Notes: generated by a model not told the origin, from the sequence alone. A stretch of DNA of 64,000 nucleotides from Dryomyza anilis (GCA_951804985.1 OX638136.1:1911152-1975151), one strand, 5' to 3'; shown: positions 11,484 through 24,143, numbered from the stretch's first letter. Program-made: numbers and translations.

Positions 11484-12808
11484 ATGGGTACTGAAAATGT
11501 ATTGAAAATGTATTTTCTGGGGCAGAATCTCCATTATTAGAAACAGAATTATATAAATTTATTGAATGTTGTGAAACAGCTAAGCTTAAAATTAAGGAAT
11601 CAGATAATGAGGAATTTATTAAATGCGTTAAGTTACGTTTGGAGGGAGATGCCTATAAATTAGTAAGGACAAAACAGTTTCAAAAAATAGATGAATTATA
11701 CGAGTTGTTAAAAAATACGTACTTAAATGAAATTTCTTTAGAATTAGTACTAGAAGAGATTAAAAAGGCTTATCAAAATAGTAACGAGAGTTTGAGAATG
11801 TTTGGTAGACGATTAGATGAGTTGCAATCCATGGCTTTGGAAATTGCAAGTAAAAAATACAGTAAAAAGATAAGTGAGGATGAAGTATTTAGATTAGAAT
11901 TACAGAGCTCAGTGTTGATCTCTTTTAAAGTAGAGGTGAAGGATCCAACTATAAAGGTTGTATTGTTGGGTAGTAAGTCAGAAACATTAGATGCATTGTT
12001 AGAAGAAGCTTTAAATGTACAGGCTGTTATGCAGCGAAGTCCAAGATCGGAAGAGGATGAATATAATTATATGAAAAAAACACAGTCAAGCGTTATATCG
12101 GAAAATAAATTGCAACAAATAAATAATGAAAGCAACTATAAAAGAAGTGTTCCAACATGTTCATTTTGTAGTAAATTGGGGCATACTAGGGATGAATGTA
12201 TTATTAGAAAAAATACGCCTTTCTGCTACGAATGTGGAACTTATGGTCACGAATCTAATTGGATATGTGCGAATAATAATAGTAATATAAGACAGAAAGA
12301 GTTAGGAATTGTAGATAAGACGTCGGAGGAGACTGTGATCAAATTTACTACTCCATTGCATTTCCATAGAACAAAGGAGACCAATGAATTAAAATATGAG
12401 GAAGAAGAAGGTGATCGCATAATATGCAGTGGGCATGGAGATAGCTTGGGTTTATCTAATGTAAGTGACGTTTTCATTGAAGTACCTTGCGAGGCAGCTA
12501 AAAATGGAAGACTTATTTTACTGGTAGACTCAGGAGCTGATGCCAGTATAGTAAAAGAAAATGCAATGACAAATTTGCCAGACTTTAACGAAAATATACA
12601 AAAGGATTTAAAAGGAGCTTTTGGTGGGTGTGTTAGAACATTAGGTTCCACCAAAGTCCAACATAGGAACATAGGGCGCTTAAGTTTATTGCTACATGTA
12701 GTGTCACTTAAACAAGGTGTACCAGCTGATGGAATAATCGGACGTGACAATTTATGGAATCGATCTGTAATAAATGCGATAGAGAAAACAATAACATTCT
12801 TTGGTTAA
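11484..12808 (+). pseudogene. gag: ERV-1 Gag and protease in one frame
   Basis: Gag supplies the virion core. The ATG at 11,484 is followed by an 11-bp tandem duplication (11,492-11,502 repeated at 11,503-11,513), which throws it out of frame. The remainder is open from about 11,497 to a TAA at 12,806. A helical capsid region comes first. Two zinc knuckles follow: CSFCSKLGHTRDEC (CX2CX4HX4C) and CYECGTYGHESNWIC, which has one extra residue before the last Cys. In the same frame comes an aspartic protease with LLVDSGADASIV, whose DSGA is intact, and a DGIIGRDNLW flap/ILG element. Many errantiviruses put protease in the Pol frame and lack zinc knuckles, so this fusion is notable. The only disabling lesion seen is the 5' duplication. 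Whether the TAA before RT is natural is unclear. Confidence 0.8.
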
Positions 12809-15800
12809 CATAAAAACCATATTATAAAAGTACCAATGAAATCGCAGACAGAAATACAAAATGTTTTTTACAATCAACAAATTAAAATTCAAGCGAGAAC
12901 CGCAAAGATAGTATCATTACGTTTAAAAACAAAAATTCCAATAGTGTTAATACATAAACAAGAAATTTTTCCAGGAGTATATTTGGGCGAAAGCATATCG
13001 AATGTTAGCAAAAATAGAGTTTATGTTTCAGTTTTAAATGCTACGGAAACAGAAATTATATTAGACAGTACTTTTAAACCAAAATTTTCGAATTTTAATC
13101 AGTATAAAGAATCGGATACCAATAATTCTACAATAAATAGCATAAATTCAGTAAACATTACAAACAGAATTAATAAATTATTAGAAGAAATGAAAATTGA
13201 TGAGACTTTAAATAAAGACGAAATTACATCTTTACAAAATATGTGTATTTCGTATCATGATGTTTTTCATTTAGACGGCGATGAATTAACATACACGCCA
13301 GCGCTTAAACATGAAATAGCAACACAGTGGAACCAGCCACCGATAAACCAAAAGCAATACAAATTGCCACACACTCATAGAGATGAAATCAACAGACAGG
13401 TTAATAAAATGTTGGATGACGGCATTATATCGCCAAGCATATCACCCTGGAATTCACCGATGTTGTTGGTTCCTAAAAAGAGCGGCAAGGACGGTAACAA
13501 AAAGTGGAGGCTAGTAATAGATTTCCGTAAATTGAACGACGTGACAATAAAACAAGTATTTCCGATTCCTCGAATCGACGAAATATTAGACCAATTAGGT
13601 CACAGTCGCTATTTTTCAACTTTAGACTTGGCAAGTGGTTATCATCAGGTACTAGTTGAAGAAGGGGATAAGGAAAAAACAGCTTTTAGTACAGGACTGG
13701 GTCATTTCGAATTTAACAGAATGCCATTTGGCTTAACAGGTGCACCAGCTACCTTCCAAACAATAATGAACCATATTAACAGGTTTACAGGGTATAGATT
13801 GCTTTGTTTATCTTGATGATATAGTGGTGTACGGAAAAAATTTAGCTGAACATGAGCTTAGGCTGAGTAGAGTATTGCAGAAATTAAGGGAACACAATCT
13901 AAAATTAAATACAGAAAAATGTCAGTTTTTGCGTCGCGAAGTTGTCTATTTAGGACATAAATGTACGGAGCTAGGTGCCCTGCCAGATCCCTCTAAGGTT
14001 GAATGCGTAAAAAATATTCCGGTGCCGAGAAATAAAAAAGAAGTGCAAGCGTTTTTGGGATTAATTAATTATTACAGAAAATTTATAAGCAATATGGCAA
14101 AATTATCATTACCAATAAATAAATTACTTAGAAAATATGTTAAATTCACTTGGACAGACGATTGTCAAAGTTCATTAATTAAATTAAAAGAATCAATAAT
14201 TTCACCACCCATTCTCGCATATCCAGATTTTACAAAACCTTTTTTACTTACAACAGATGCAAGTAACGAAGCAATAGGTGCGGTACTGTCACAAGGCAAA
14301 GTAGGGAGCGACCGACCAATAGCATTTGCTAGTAGGGCATTAAATGGAGCAGACAAAAATTACTCCACCACTGAAAAGGAATTTTTAGCTATAGTCTGGG
14401 CAACGAAAAATATTAGAGCTTATCTTCTAGGCCGACATTTTCAAATTTATACAGATCATCAACCATTACGTAGCACAGCAAATCTTAAAGATCAGGCATC
14501 GAGGTTAGCCCGTTTCAGGCATAAATTATCAGAATATGATTACGAAATATCTTACAAACCAGGTAAACAGAATTTGAACGCATATGCTTTAAGTAGAATT
14601 CCACATCCAGAACCAGATATTACTGCGGTCCAAACACGGTCTAAGACCACACAGAATAAATTAGATAATCAAATTTCAAAAACCAAAAAACAAGTGAGCA
14701 CGCCAGTACTGGACGAAATAACAACATACACCAAGAACGAATTAAACTCAAGTGTACTATTAACTGACCCAGAGGAAATTAAAACTGTTATAAAAGACTT
14801 TCATGACTCAGCATTAGGAGGTCACCAGGGCGCAGTGAAAACATATTTTAGAATCAGAAAACAATTTAAGTGGAAAGGTATGCAGAAACAAATAAAAGAT
14901 TACGTTAAGAATTGTCAAAAATGCCAAGTAAATAAAAGTTCTAGGCTTACTAAAATGCTAATGGTTTTAACTGATACGCCTGTACGACCATTCGATAAAG
15001 TATACATGGATCTTGTTGGTATTTTACCGGAAACTATATCTGGAAATAAATATATATTAACTTTTCAAGATGATTTTTCAAAATATATGTGCTGCGTAGC
15101 TATCCCAGACGCAGAAGCAAGCACTGTAGCAAAAGCATTTTACGACGAAATTATTACAAGACATAACATACCAAAAGTATTGATAACCGACAATGGTTCG
15201 AATTTTGTTTCAAAATTATTTTCGGACACGTGTAAATTGTTAGGAATTAAAAAGTTACATATTACGCCATATCATCCACAGGCCAACGGCTCTTTGGAAC
15301 GAAGCCACCGACCATTAGCAGAGTATTTACGAAGTTTTGCGAAAGAGGATGGATCAAACTGGGACCAGTGGTTAAATACAGCAATGCATGTACACAATAA
15401 TACAAGGCATATGTCCACCGGGCAAACGCCTTTCCGTACTTTATACGGTTACGATTTTGAAATGCCAACCAATCTAAAACGCAAATGCTCACCAGTATAT
15501 AATACCGATGATAGCAACAAGCTATTAAAATACCAAATTCAACGCACACACGAAATCGTACGACAGAATCAAGCCAGAGCCAAAGAAAAATCTAAGCAAA
15601 GCTATGATAGCTCATTACACCCAATAACATTCAAAGTAGGCGATAAAATTTTACTAAAAAATCAAAATAGGAAAAATAAATTTTCACCAGTTTGGGTGGG
15701 ACCCTATGAGGTTCTTTCAATAAAAAGCCCTGTAACGACTGAGATTTGTATCAAGGGTAAAGCGAAAAAATTTCATAATAATTTGTTAAAAGCATACAAC

Positions 15801-15812
15801 AGTATAGTTTAA
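12809..15812 (+). pseudogene. pol: ERV-1 Pol: reverse transcriptase, RNase H, integrase
   Basis: Copies the RNA genome and inserts it. It is in frame with Gag-protease after the single TAA at 12,806. RT shows DDGIISPSISPWNSP, WRLVIDFRKLND, FSTLDLASGYHQV and FGLTGAPATFQ. Then a one-base frameshift near 13,770-13,800 puts the catalytic FVYLDD into another frame, open to 15,812. RNase H follows (LTTDASNEAIGAVL, EKEFLAIVWA, TDHQPL). The integrase zinc domain is HDSALGGHQG...CQKCQ. The catalytic triad is MDLVG, LITDNGS and NGSLERSH. A C-terminal domain ends WVGPYEVLS...FHNNLLKAYN. Apart from the frameshift the active-site residues are present. The part from 15,144 onward belongs to the triplicated block. 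Confidence 0.9.
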
Positions 15813-17684
15813 ATAAACACTGTAGAATTAAATAAACACTGTCTGCAACAAGAACCAATAATTTTTAACATCATTGAAATAACGTCAAATAGTTAGTGCA
15901 GGACAGAATAGCTAAGTATTACATATTGAGAATGACTGGTATTGCTTCGTGTACTAACGAATTTGAAACTACAAAAGAAAAGAATAGAGAAAAACTATAA
16001 TTTTTTTTAAATATAGATATTAAATAAATTAATTTTAAATAATTTATAAAATCCAAAAAATTTAATGTAATATTGCCAAAATACAAATCGCAGAGAAAAT
16101 AGCTATGTATTAATTGAAGATGACTAGCATTGAATATAAACAAATAACAAAATCAAGTTATTATTTGAGGTACGAATTTGCAAGGTATAAAAATTACGTT
16201 GTCATTAAAATTGCGATATGTCAGTACCTACCTCAATGGCATTTTAAACATACATGTTCATTGTGCATAGAGCGCAATGCTCCCAGCTCATATTAATATA
16301 GAAGGCTTGAACATATTCATATGCCAACCGATTAAATGCACTTCAGCACTTTACAGGCAGAAGCCAATAACGTACTGGAACTGAAACGAGATACGGTAGT
16401 GCAGCGACAAAACTGTCTAATATTTTTTATCATTAACAGAATTTTCATTCATGAAACTAAATATATTAATGCAGATATGCATTAATATAGCAAACTAACA
16501 AACTAACAAACGTTTTACATTCATCATTACACGGTAATCAAAATAAATAAGTACAATTGAGATGTACAAAATAAGTACATTTATGTAATGCTAAGAAGTC
16601 GCGCGCGCTTATTTCCTAATACATAGAAAATACTTAGTTAGTGCATGAGTAAATAGCTAAGTATTATTGAATATGACTAGCATTTAACCATGTACTACTG
16701 GGATTGTATATACAACATTTTGTATTACAACAATACAGAAACATATTTAAATGTATGTTTCTAAACTAAATCATTTAGTACATGTTAACACATATATTAA
16801 CTACTATAAATATTTAAAGTATAATTATGGCCAACGCCTTAACAATATGTATTAAGGGGTAAAATGAGAAAGAAAACTACATAAAATTATTAAGGATTCC
16901 ATTTATATATGTAAAAAAAAATGGAATTTCGTCTTTTTACAATATGAAATAAAGAGCAAAACTTTAGAATTGTCACACTGGTCCTGATGTTGGCAACCAA
17001 GGAAGCAGTCAACATCACACAGACATCAATTAATGATACAAGATTATTCTTTGAGAAGACAACTGATGCTTTGTTCTACAATGATGAATGGACGATAGTA
17101 GCCAAGTTTAAACCGCTACAACTGAACGATTTCCTGGAGCTGAAAAATAAATACATAATCACGGCAAACACAATGTGCGAACAAATGAACACCGGACCCA
17201 GCATAAAAAGATCATGTATAGCAGCAACACGGGAAACCACGGCAATAATAGCCACACTACAGAAAAATGAAGAAATAATTAAGCGCACAATAAAGAGTAA
17301 CCGACAAAAGAGATCACTCAATTTCATTGGCGAAGGACTCAACTGGGCTTTTGGACTGATAAAGAAAGAGAGACTATCTATAAACATCTCAATGACATTG
17401 AAGATAATGAACATAAAACATACGAAATTATGAAAAGACAAATTACGGTGATTTCATCAAATTATAACAAGATAGCAGAACCCTTAATGAATTCCTTGAA
17501 GGAAGTCGAAAATCTGCAAAATGTGTTAAACATAACAATAAGAACACAAAAATACATAAATGAAAAAATAAACCAACAAGTTAGTCATTTACTATTCATG
17601 ATGGATACCTTGGAATTTCAATCTACAATTAATGCAAACCTAATCGAAATTCAAGGACAACAGCTGATGGAAATAGCAATCATA
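15144..17684 (+). repeat. ERV-1 tandem block, unit A (2,541 bp)
   Basis: The first of three direct copies. It runs from the integrase codon 9 triplets before the IPK of IPKVLITDNGS, through the pol stop and the pol-env spacer, to mid-env. The breakpoint joins env ...ATAGA to pol ...GACGAA, with only about two bases of shared sequence. Unit A differs from B and C by an extra 8-bp AACTAACA repeat near 16,500 and a few substitutions. Confidence 0.9.
15813..16980 (+). promoter_or_regulatory. ERV-1 pol-env spacer with repeated conserved motifs
   Basis: Nearly 1.2 kb without a credible gene, kept almost unchanged in all three units. Three copies of a ~40-bp motif (TAGCTA(A/T)GTATTA...ATGACTAGCATT) lie at about 15,907-15,950, 16,098-16,133 and 16,640-16,685. 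A separate GAAACGAGATACG(G)TAGTGCAGC box is at 16,383. Related motifs occur at the same relative place, after the integrase stop, in ERV-2 on the other strand. Long errantivirus-like elements normally have a short pol-env gap. The spacer may hold splicing, RNA export or insulator signals. This is inference. Confidence 0.55.
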
Positions 17685-18317
17685 GACGAAATTATTACAA
17701 GACATAACATACCAAAAGTATTGATAACCGACAATGGTTCGAATTTTGTTTCAAAATTATTTTCGGACACGTGTAAATTGTTAGGAATTAAAAAGTTACA
17801 TATTACGCCATATCATCCACAGGCCAACGGCTCTTTGGAACGAAGCCACCGACCATTAGCAGAGTATTTACGAAGTTTTGCGAAAGAGGATGGATCAAAC
17901 TGGGACCAGTGGTTAAATACAGCAATGCATGTAGACAATAATACAATATACGGTTACGATTTTGAAATGCCAACCAATCTAAAACGCAAATGCTCACCAG
18001 TATATAATACCGATGATAGCAACAAGCTATTAAAATACCAAATTCAACGCACACACGAAATCGTACGACAGAATCAAGCCAGAGCCAAAGAAAAATCTAA
18101 GCAAAGCTATGATAGCTCATTACACCCAATAACATTCAAAGTAGGCGATAAAATTTTACTAAAAAATCAAAATAGGAAAAATAAATTTTCACCAGTTTGG
18201 GTGGGACCCTATGAGGTTCTTTCAATAAAAAGCCCTGTAACGACTGAGATTTGTATCAAGGGTAAAGCGAAAAAATTTCATAATAATTTGTTAAAAGCAT
18301 ACAACAGTATAGTTTAA
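16973..18317 (+). pseudogene. ERV-1 chimeric frame 1: env N-half fused to integrase C-half
   Basis: The env half starts near 16,973-16,987 (a short hydrophobic leader then VNITQTSIND). It carries the RQKR cleavage-like site before SLNFIGEG, shifts frame near 17,353, and reopens as a helical region. At 17,684/17,685 env ...MEIAII continues in frame into integrase DEIITRHNIPK. The fused frame 17,430-18,317 (295 codons) ends at the normal integrase stop. This copy also lacks 12 integrase codons (VDNNT then IYGYD) present in units A and C. The fusion keeps the second Asp and the Glu of the integrase triad but not the first Asp, so catalysis is not expected. Confidence 0.8.
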
Positions 18318-20181
18318 ATAAACACTGTAGAATTAAATAAACACTGTCTGCAACAAGAACCAATAATTTTTAACATCATTGAAATAACGTCAAATAGTTA
18401 GTGCAGGACAGAATAGCTAAGTATTACATATTGAGAATGACTGGTATTGCTTCGTGTACTAACGAATTTGAAACTACAAAAGAAAAGAATAGAGAAAAAC
18501 TATAATTTTTTTTAAATATAGATATTAAATAAATTAATTTTAAATAATTTATAAAATCCAAAAAATTTAATGTAATATTGCCAAAATACAAATCGCAGAG
18601 AAAATAGCTATGTATTAATTGAAGATGACTAGCATTGAATATAAACAAATAACAAAATCAAGTTATTATTTGAGGTACGAATTTGCAAGGTATAAAAATT
18701 ACGTTGTCATTAAAATTGCGATATGTCAGTACCTACCTCAATGGCATTTTAAACATACATGTTCATTGTGCATAGAGCGCAATGCTCCCAGCTCATATTA
18801 ATATAGAAGGCTTGAACATATTTATATGCCAACCGATTAAATGCACTTCAGCACTTTACAGGCAGAAGCCAATAACGTACTGGAACTGAAACGAGATACG
18901 GTAGTGCAGCGACAAAACTGTCTAATATTTTTTATCATTAACAGAATTTTCATTCATGAAACTAAATATATTAATGCAGATATGCATTAATATAGCAAAC
19001 TAACAAACGTTTTACATTCATCATTACACGGTAATCAAAATAAATAAGTACAATTGAGATGTACAAAATAAGTACATTTATGTAATGCTAAGAAGTCGCG
19101 CGCGCTTATTTCCTAATACATAGAAAATACTTAGTTAGTGCATGAGTAAATAGCTAAGTATTATTGAATATGACTAGCATTTAACCATGTACTACTGGGA
19201 TTGTATATACAACATTTTGTATTACAACAATACAGAAACATATTTAAATGTATGTTTCTAAACTAAATCATTTAGTACATGTTAACACATATATTAACTA
19301 CTATAAATATTTAAAGTATAATTATGGCCAACGCCTTAACAATATGTATTAAGGGGTAAAATGAGAAAGAAAACTACATAAAATTATTAAGGATTCCATT
19401 TATATATGTAAAAAAAAATGGAATTTCGTCTTTTTACAATATGAAATAAAGAGCAAAACTTTAGAATTGTCACACTGGTCCTGATGTTGGCAGCCAAGGA
19501 AGCAGTCAACATCACACAGACATCAATTAATGATACAAGATTATTCTTTGAGAAGACAACTGATGCTTTGTTCTACAATGATGAATGGACGATAGTAGCC
19601 AAGTTTAAACCGCTACAACTGAACGATTTCCTGGAGCTGAAAAATAAATACATAATCACGGCAAACACAATGTGCGAACAAATGAACACCGGACCCAGCA
19701 TAAAAAGATCATGTATAGCAGCAACACGGGAAACCACGGCAATAATAGCCACACTACAGAAAAATGAAGAAATAATTAAGCGCACAATAAAGAGTAACCG
19801 ACAAAAGAGATCACTCAATTTCATTGGCGAAGGACTCAACTGGGCTTTTGGACTGATAAAGAAAGAGAGACTATCTATAAACATCTCAATGACATTGAAG
19901 ATAATGAACATAAAACATACGAAATTATGAAAAGACAAATTACGGTGATTTCATCAAATTATAACAAGATAGCAGAACCCTTAATGAATTCCTTGAAGGA
20001 AGTCGAAAATCTGCAAAATGTGTTAAACATAACAATAAGAACACAAAAATACATAAATGAAAAAATAAACCAACAAGTTAGTCATTTACTATTCATGATG
20101 GATACCTTGGAATTTCAATCTACAATTAATGCAAACCTAATCGAAATTCAAGGACAACAGCTGATGGAAATAGCAATCATA
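17685..20181 (+). repeat. ERV-1 tandem block, unit B (2,497 bp)
   Basis: The second copy of the mid-integrase to mid-env block. It is 36 bp shorter than unit C because of a clean 12-codon deletion in integrase near 17,946. Otherwise it is almost identical to C. Confidence 0.9.
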
Positions 20182-20850
20182 GACGAAATTATTACAAGAC
20201 ATAACATACCAAAAGTATTGATAACCGACAATGGTTCGAATTTTGTTTCAAAATTATTTTCGGACACGTGTAAATTGTTAGGAATTAAAAAGTTACATAT
20301 TACGCCATATCATCCACAGGCCAACGGCTCTTTGGAACGAAGCCACCGACCATTAGCAGAGTATTTACGAAGTTTTGCGAAAGAGGATGGATCAAACTGG
20401 GACCAGTGGTTAAATACAGCAATGCATGTACACAATAATACAAGGCATATGTCCACCGGGCAAACGCCTTTCCGTACTTTATACGGTTACGATTTTGAAA
20501 TGCCAACCAATCTAAAACGCAAATGCTCACCAGTATATAATACCGATGATAGCAACAAGCTATTAAAATACCAAATTCAACGCACACACGAAATCGTACG
20601 ACAGAATCAAGCCAGAGCCAAAGAAAAATCTAAGCAAAGCTATGATAGCTCATTACACCCAATAACATTCAAAGTAGGCGATAAAATTTTACTAAAAAAT
20701 CAAAATAGGAAAAATAAATTTTCACCAGTTTGGGTGGGACCCTATGAGGTTCTTTCAATAAAAAGCCCTGTAACGACTGAGATTTGTATCAAGGGTAAAG
20801 CGAAAAAATTTCATAATAATTTGTTAAAAGCATACAACAGTATAGTTTAA
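19470..20850 (+). pseudogene. ERV-1 chimeric frame 2: env N-half fused to integrase C-half
   Basis: Same organisation as the first chimera. The env half (ATG at 19,484) frameshifts near 19,850 and reopens at 19,927. It then crosses the junction at 20,181/20,182 in frame into the integrase core and C-terminal domain, ending at 20,850 (307 codons). The integrase part here has the full length of the unit A copy. The identical env frameshift in all three units shows that the lesion was present before the block multiplied. Confidence 0.8.
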
Positions 20851-22714
20851 ATAAACACTGTAGAATTAAATAAACACTGTCTGCAACAAGAACCAATAAT
20901 TTTTAACATCATTGAAATAACGTCAAATAGTTAGTGCAGGACAGAATAGCTAAGTATTACATATTGAGAATGACTGGTATTGCTTCGTGTACTAACGAAT
21001 TTGAAACTACAAAAGAAAAGAATAGAGAAAAACTATAATTTTTTTTAAATATAGATATTAAATAAATTAATTTTAAATAATTTATATAATCCAAAAAATT
21101 TAATGTAATATTGCCAAAATACAAATCGCAGAGAAAATAGCTATGTATTAATTGAAGATGACTAGCATTGAATATAAACAAATAACAAAATTAAGTTATT
21201 ATTTGAGGTACGAATTTGCAAGGTATAAAAATTACGTTGTCATTAAAATTGCGATATGTCAGTACCTACCTCAATGGCATTTTAAACATACATGTTCATT
21301 GTGCATAGAGCGCAATGCTCCCAGCTCATATTAATATAGAAGGCTTGAACATATTTATATGCCAACCGATTAAATGCACTTCAGCACTTTACAGGCAGAA
21401 GCCAATAACGTACTGGAACTGAAACGAGATACGGTAGTGCAGCGACAAAACTGTCTAATATTTTTTATCATTAACAGAATTTTCATTCATGAAACTAAAT
21501 ATATTAATGCAGATATGCATTAATATAGCAAACTAACAAACGTTTTACATTCATCATTACACGGTAATCAAAATAAATAAGTACAATTGAGATGTACAAA
21601 ATAAGTACATTTATGTAATGCTAAGAAGTCGCGCGCGCTTATTTCCTAATACATAGAAAATACTTAGTTAGTGCATGAGTAAATAGCTAAGTATTATTGA
21701 ATATGACTAGCATTTAACCATGTACTACTGGGATTGTATATACAACATTTTGTATTACAACAATACAGAAACATATTTAAATGTATGTTTCTAAACTGAA
21801 TCATTTAGTACATGTTAACACATATATTAACTACTATAAATATTTAAAGTATAATTATGGCCAACGCCTTAACAATATGTATTAAGGGGTAAAATGAGAA
21901 AGAAAACTACATAAAATTATTAAGGATTCCATTTATATATGTAAAAAAAAATGGAATTTCGTCTTTTTACAATATGAAATAAAGAGCAAAACTTTAGAAT
22001 TGTCACACTGGTCCTGATGTTGGCAGCCAAGGAAGCAGTCAACATCACACAGACATCAATTAATGATACAAGATTATTCTTTGAGAAGACAACTGATGCT
22101 TTGTTCTACAATGATGAATGGACGATAGTAGCCAAGTTTAAACCGCTACAACTGAACGATTTCCTGGAGCTGAAAAATAAATACATAATCACGGCAAACA
22201 CAATGTGCGAACAAATGAACACCGGACCCAGCATAAAAAGATCATGTATAGCAGCAACACGGGAAACCACGGCAATAATAGCCACACTACAGAAAAATGA
22301 AGAAATAATTAAGCGCACAATAAAGAGTAACCGACAAAAGAGATCACTCAATTTCATTGGCGAAGGACTCAACTGGGCTTTTGGACTGATAAAGAAAGAG
22401 AGACTATCTATAAACATCTCAATGACATTGAAGATAATGAACATAAAACATACGAAATTATGAAAAGACAAATTACGGTGATTTCATCAAATTATAACAA
22501 GATAGCAGAACCCTTAATGAATTCCTTGAAGGAAGTCGAAAATCTGCAAAATGTGTTAAACATAACAATAAGAACACAAAAATACATAAATGAAAAAATA
22601 AACCAACAAGTTAGTCATTTACTATTCATGATGGATACCTTGGAATTTCAATCTACAATTAATGCAAACCTAATCGAAATTCAAGGACAACAGCTGATGG
22701 AAATAGCAATCATA
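20182..22714 (+). repeat. ERV-1 tandem block, unit C (2,533 bp)
   Basis: The third copy. It runs without a break into the remainder of env (…ATAGATGATCT at 22,711), so its right edge marks the original env sequence at the breakpoint. Confidence 0.9.
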
Positions 22715-23916
22715 GATGATCTATACAAGGGACGATTACACCCGACAATTATAGACCAGAGCGAGTTAGATGAAATGCTGACTAGCCTCACGTTAAGAGG
22801 AAAGGCGAAGTGGTTCATACAAAAATCATTCGAAATGCACCGTGCATCAACAGTACGAGTTTTCCCAGACACAGACGGCCTAATAATAGTCATCAAGATG
22901 ATTTGTTGTTCACAATATATAGAATTTACCCAATACCCACAAATATTAATGAAGAATGGGATGCATTGGTTAAAACAACATATGACTACATATCAGAAGC
23001 AGAAGACCGGAGCAAATACATAGGTCTAACGAATAAAGATCACAGCAAATGCATTTTGGTTAGCCAACATACGGACAAAGAAATTACACTATGCAAACGT
23101 CCAGGAACCATACTAACAACTAGCAACACACTATGTGAAGTCGCGCTGATTCAACACATAACAGATATTAAAGATACCTGTGAACATGTTGCAATCACAA
23201 GGAGTTCTGGCCTAGTAGTTAAACTATAGACACCAAACACATGGTTGTATAAATTCAATACACCAGCCTTTTTCGAAGCAGTTTGTGGGTCAAATATAGC
23301 CACATTGACACTATCCGGCCTGGGTTGGATGTCCATAAATGAAGCTTGCAACTTACACAACAAAGAAATGATACTGCCATACGAGTTTACACATCAAAGC
23401 ATTAGGAATATAACATACAAGAAGGAAGAACATACGGTTATAATAGAAAATTTACAAGGCAATTGGTCATCATTACCATATTCAAATATATTACAAACAT
23501 CGTTACCGATCTTGGTGTCAGATCACAACAAAATAAGATCAGTATTAAGAGATGGGCATCGTGATTTCGACGAAATATTACTACAATTAACTGATAACCA
23601 GGAACGCAAAGAATAACTTAATCGTCAAAATGAAATAACGAAAACCGCAACAATAGATGTAGAAGCGGCTAAGGAAAACCTTGAAATGGTGTCAAATACA
23701 TTTCCCAGCAAGAAATCCCCACTCAAAAAAATCGGTTCATTGCGGAAATCAACAACGCAGAAACCAAACACCACAACACCCATAGCAAGTCAACGAACGA
23801 AGTCACATGAAATAGAAGCCAATACGTCAGAAACAACAACAACGCATCGAACTACTACAGCAGAACAGCAGCAGTCAGCAACGAAAACATCGGGACCAGG
23901 TTTTTATTATATATAA
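22003..23916 (+). pseudogene. env: ERV-1 Env, F-protein-like fusion glycoprotein
   Basis: The envelope gene of the provirus, of the class shared with baculovirus F proteins. A CTTTAG acceptor-like site ends at about 22,002. A hydrophobic run just before and at the ATG at 22,017 could be the end of a signal peptide. A basic RQKR site before SLNFIGEGLNWAFG matches the furin cleavage and fusion peptide layout. A long helical region follows. Frameshifts lie near 22,385 and 22,880-22,940. In-frame stops occur at about 23,227-23,229 and 23,614-23,616, after which Ser/Thr-rich sequence continues to 23,916. I see no convincing transmembrane anchor. The protein cannot be made intact. Confidence 0.75.
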
Positions 23917-24143
23917 CTGGAAATTACAACCCTTAATTTACTAATATCATTAAATATTATATAAGTAAAGATCATAACTTCATAACTAATAGAACTTAAC
24001 GTAATTTATACCACATAAAACAATGTAAAAAGAAAAAACTATTCTTCTTTTTAATAATAATTTTCTCTTCAAAAAGAATTAAAATAATACAAAAGAAAAA
24101 AACTATTATTCTTTTTAATAATAATATTTTTTTTTCTTTCAAT

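Noticed and set aside
12247..12750. Minus-strand 167-codon frame
   Set aside because: Antisense to the ERV-1 zinc-knuckle and protease region; no domain.
16640..16685. Gypsy-type Su(Hw) insulator
   Set aside because: GTGCATGAG is only a partial match to the Su(Hw) core and the array layout differs. It is kept only as a possibility within the spacer finding.
15262..21334. Minus-strand and spacer open frames repeated three times (for example 15,262-15,549, 15,919-16,143, 16,114-16,296)
   Set aside because: They are antisense to integrase or lie in the spacer, recur only because the block is triplicated, and have no domain.
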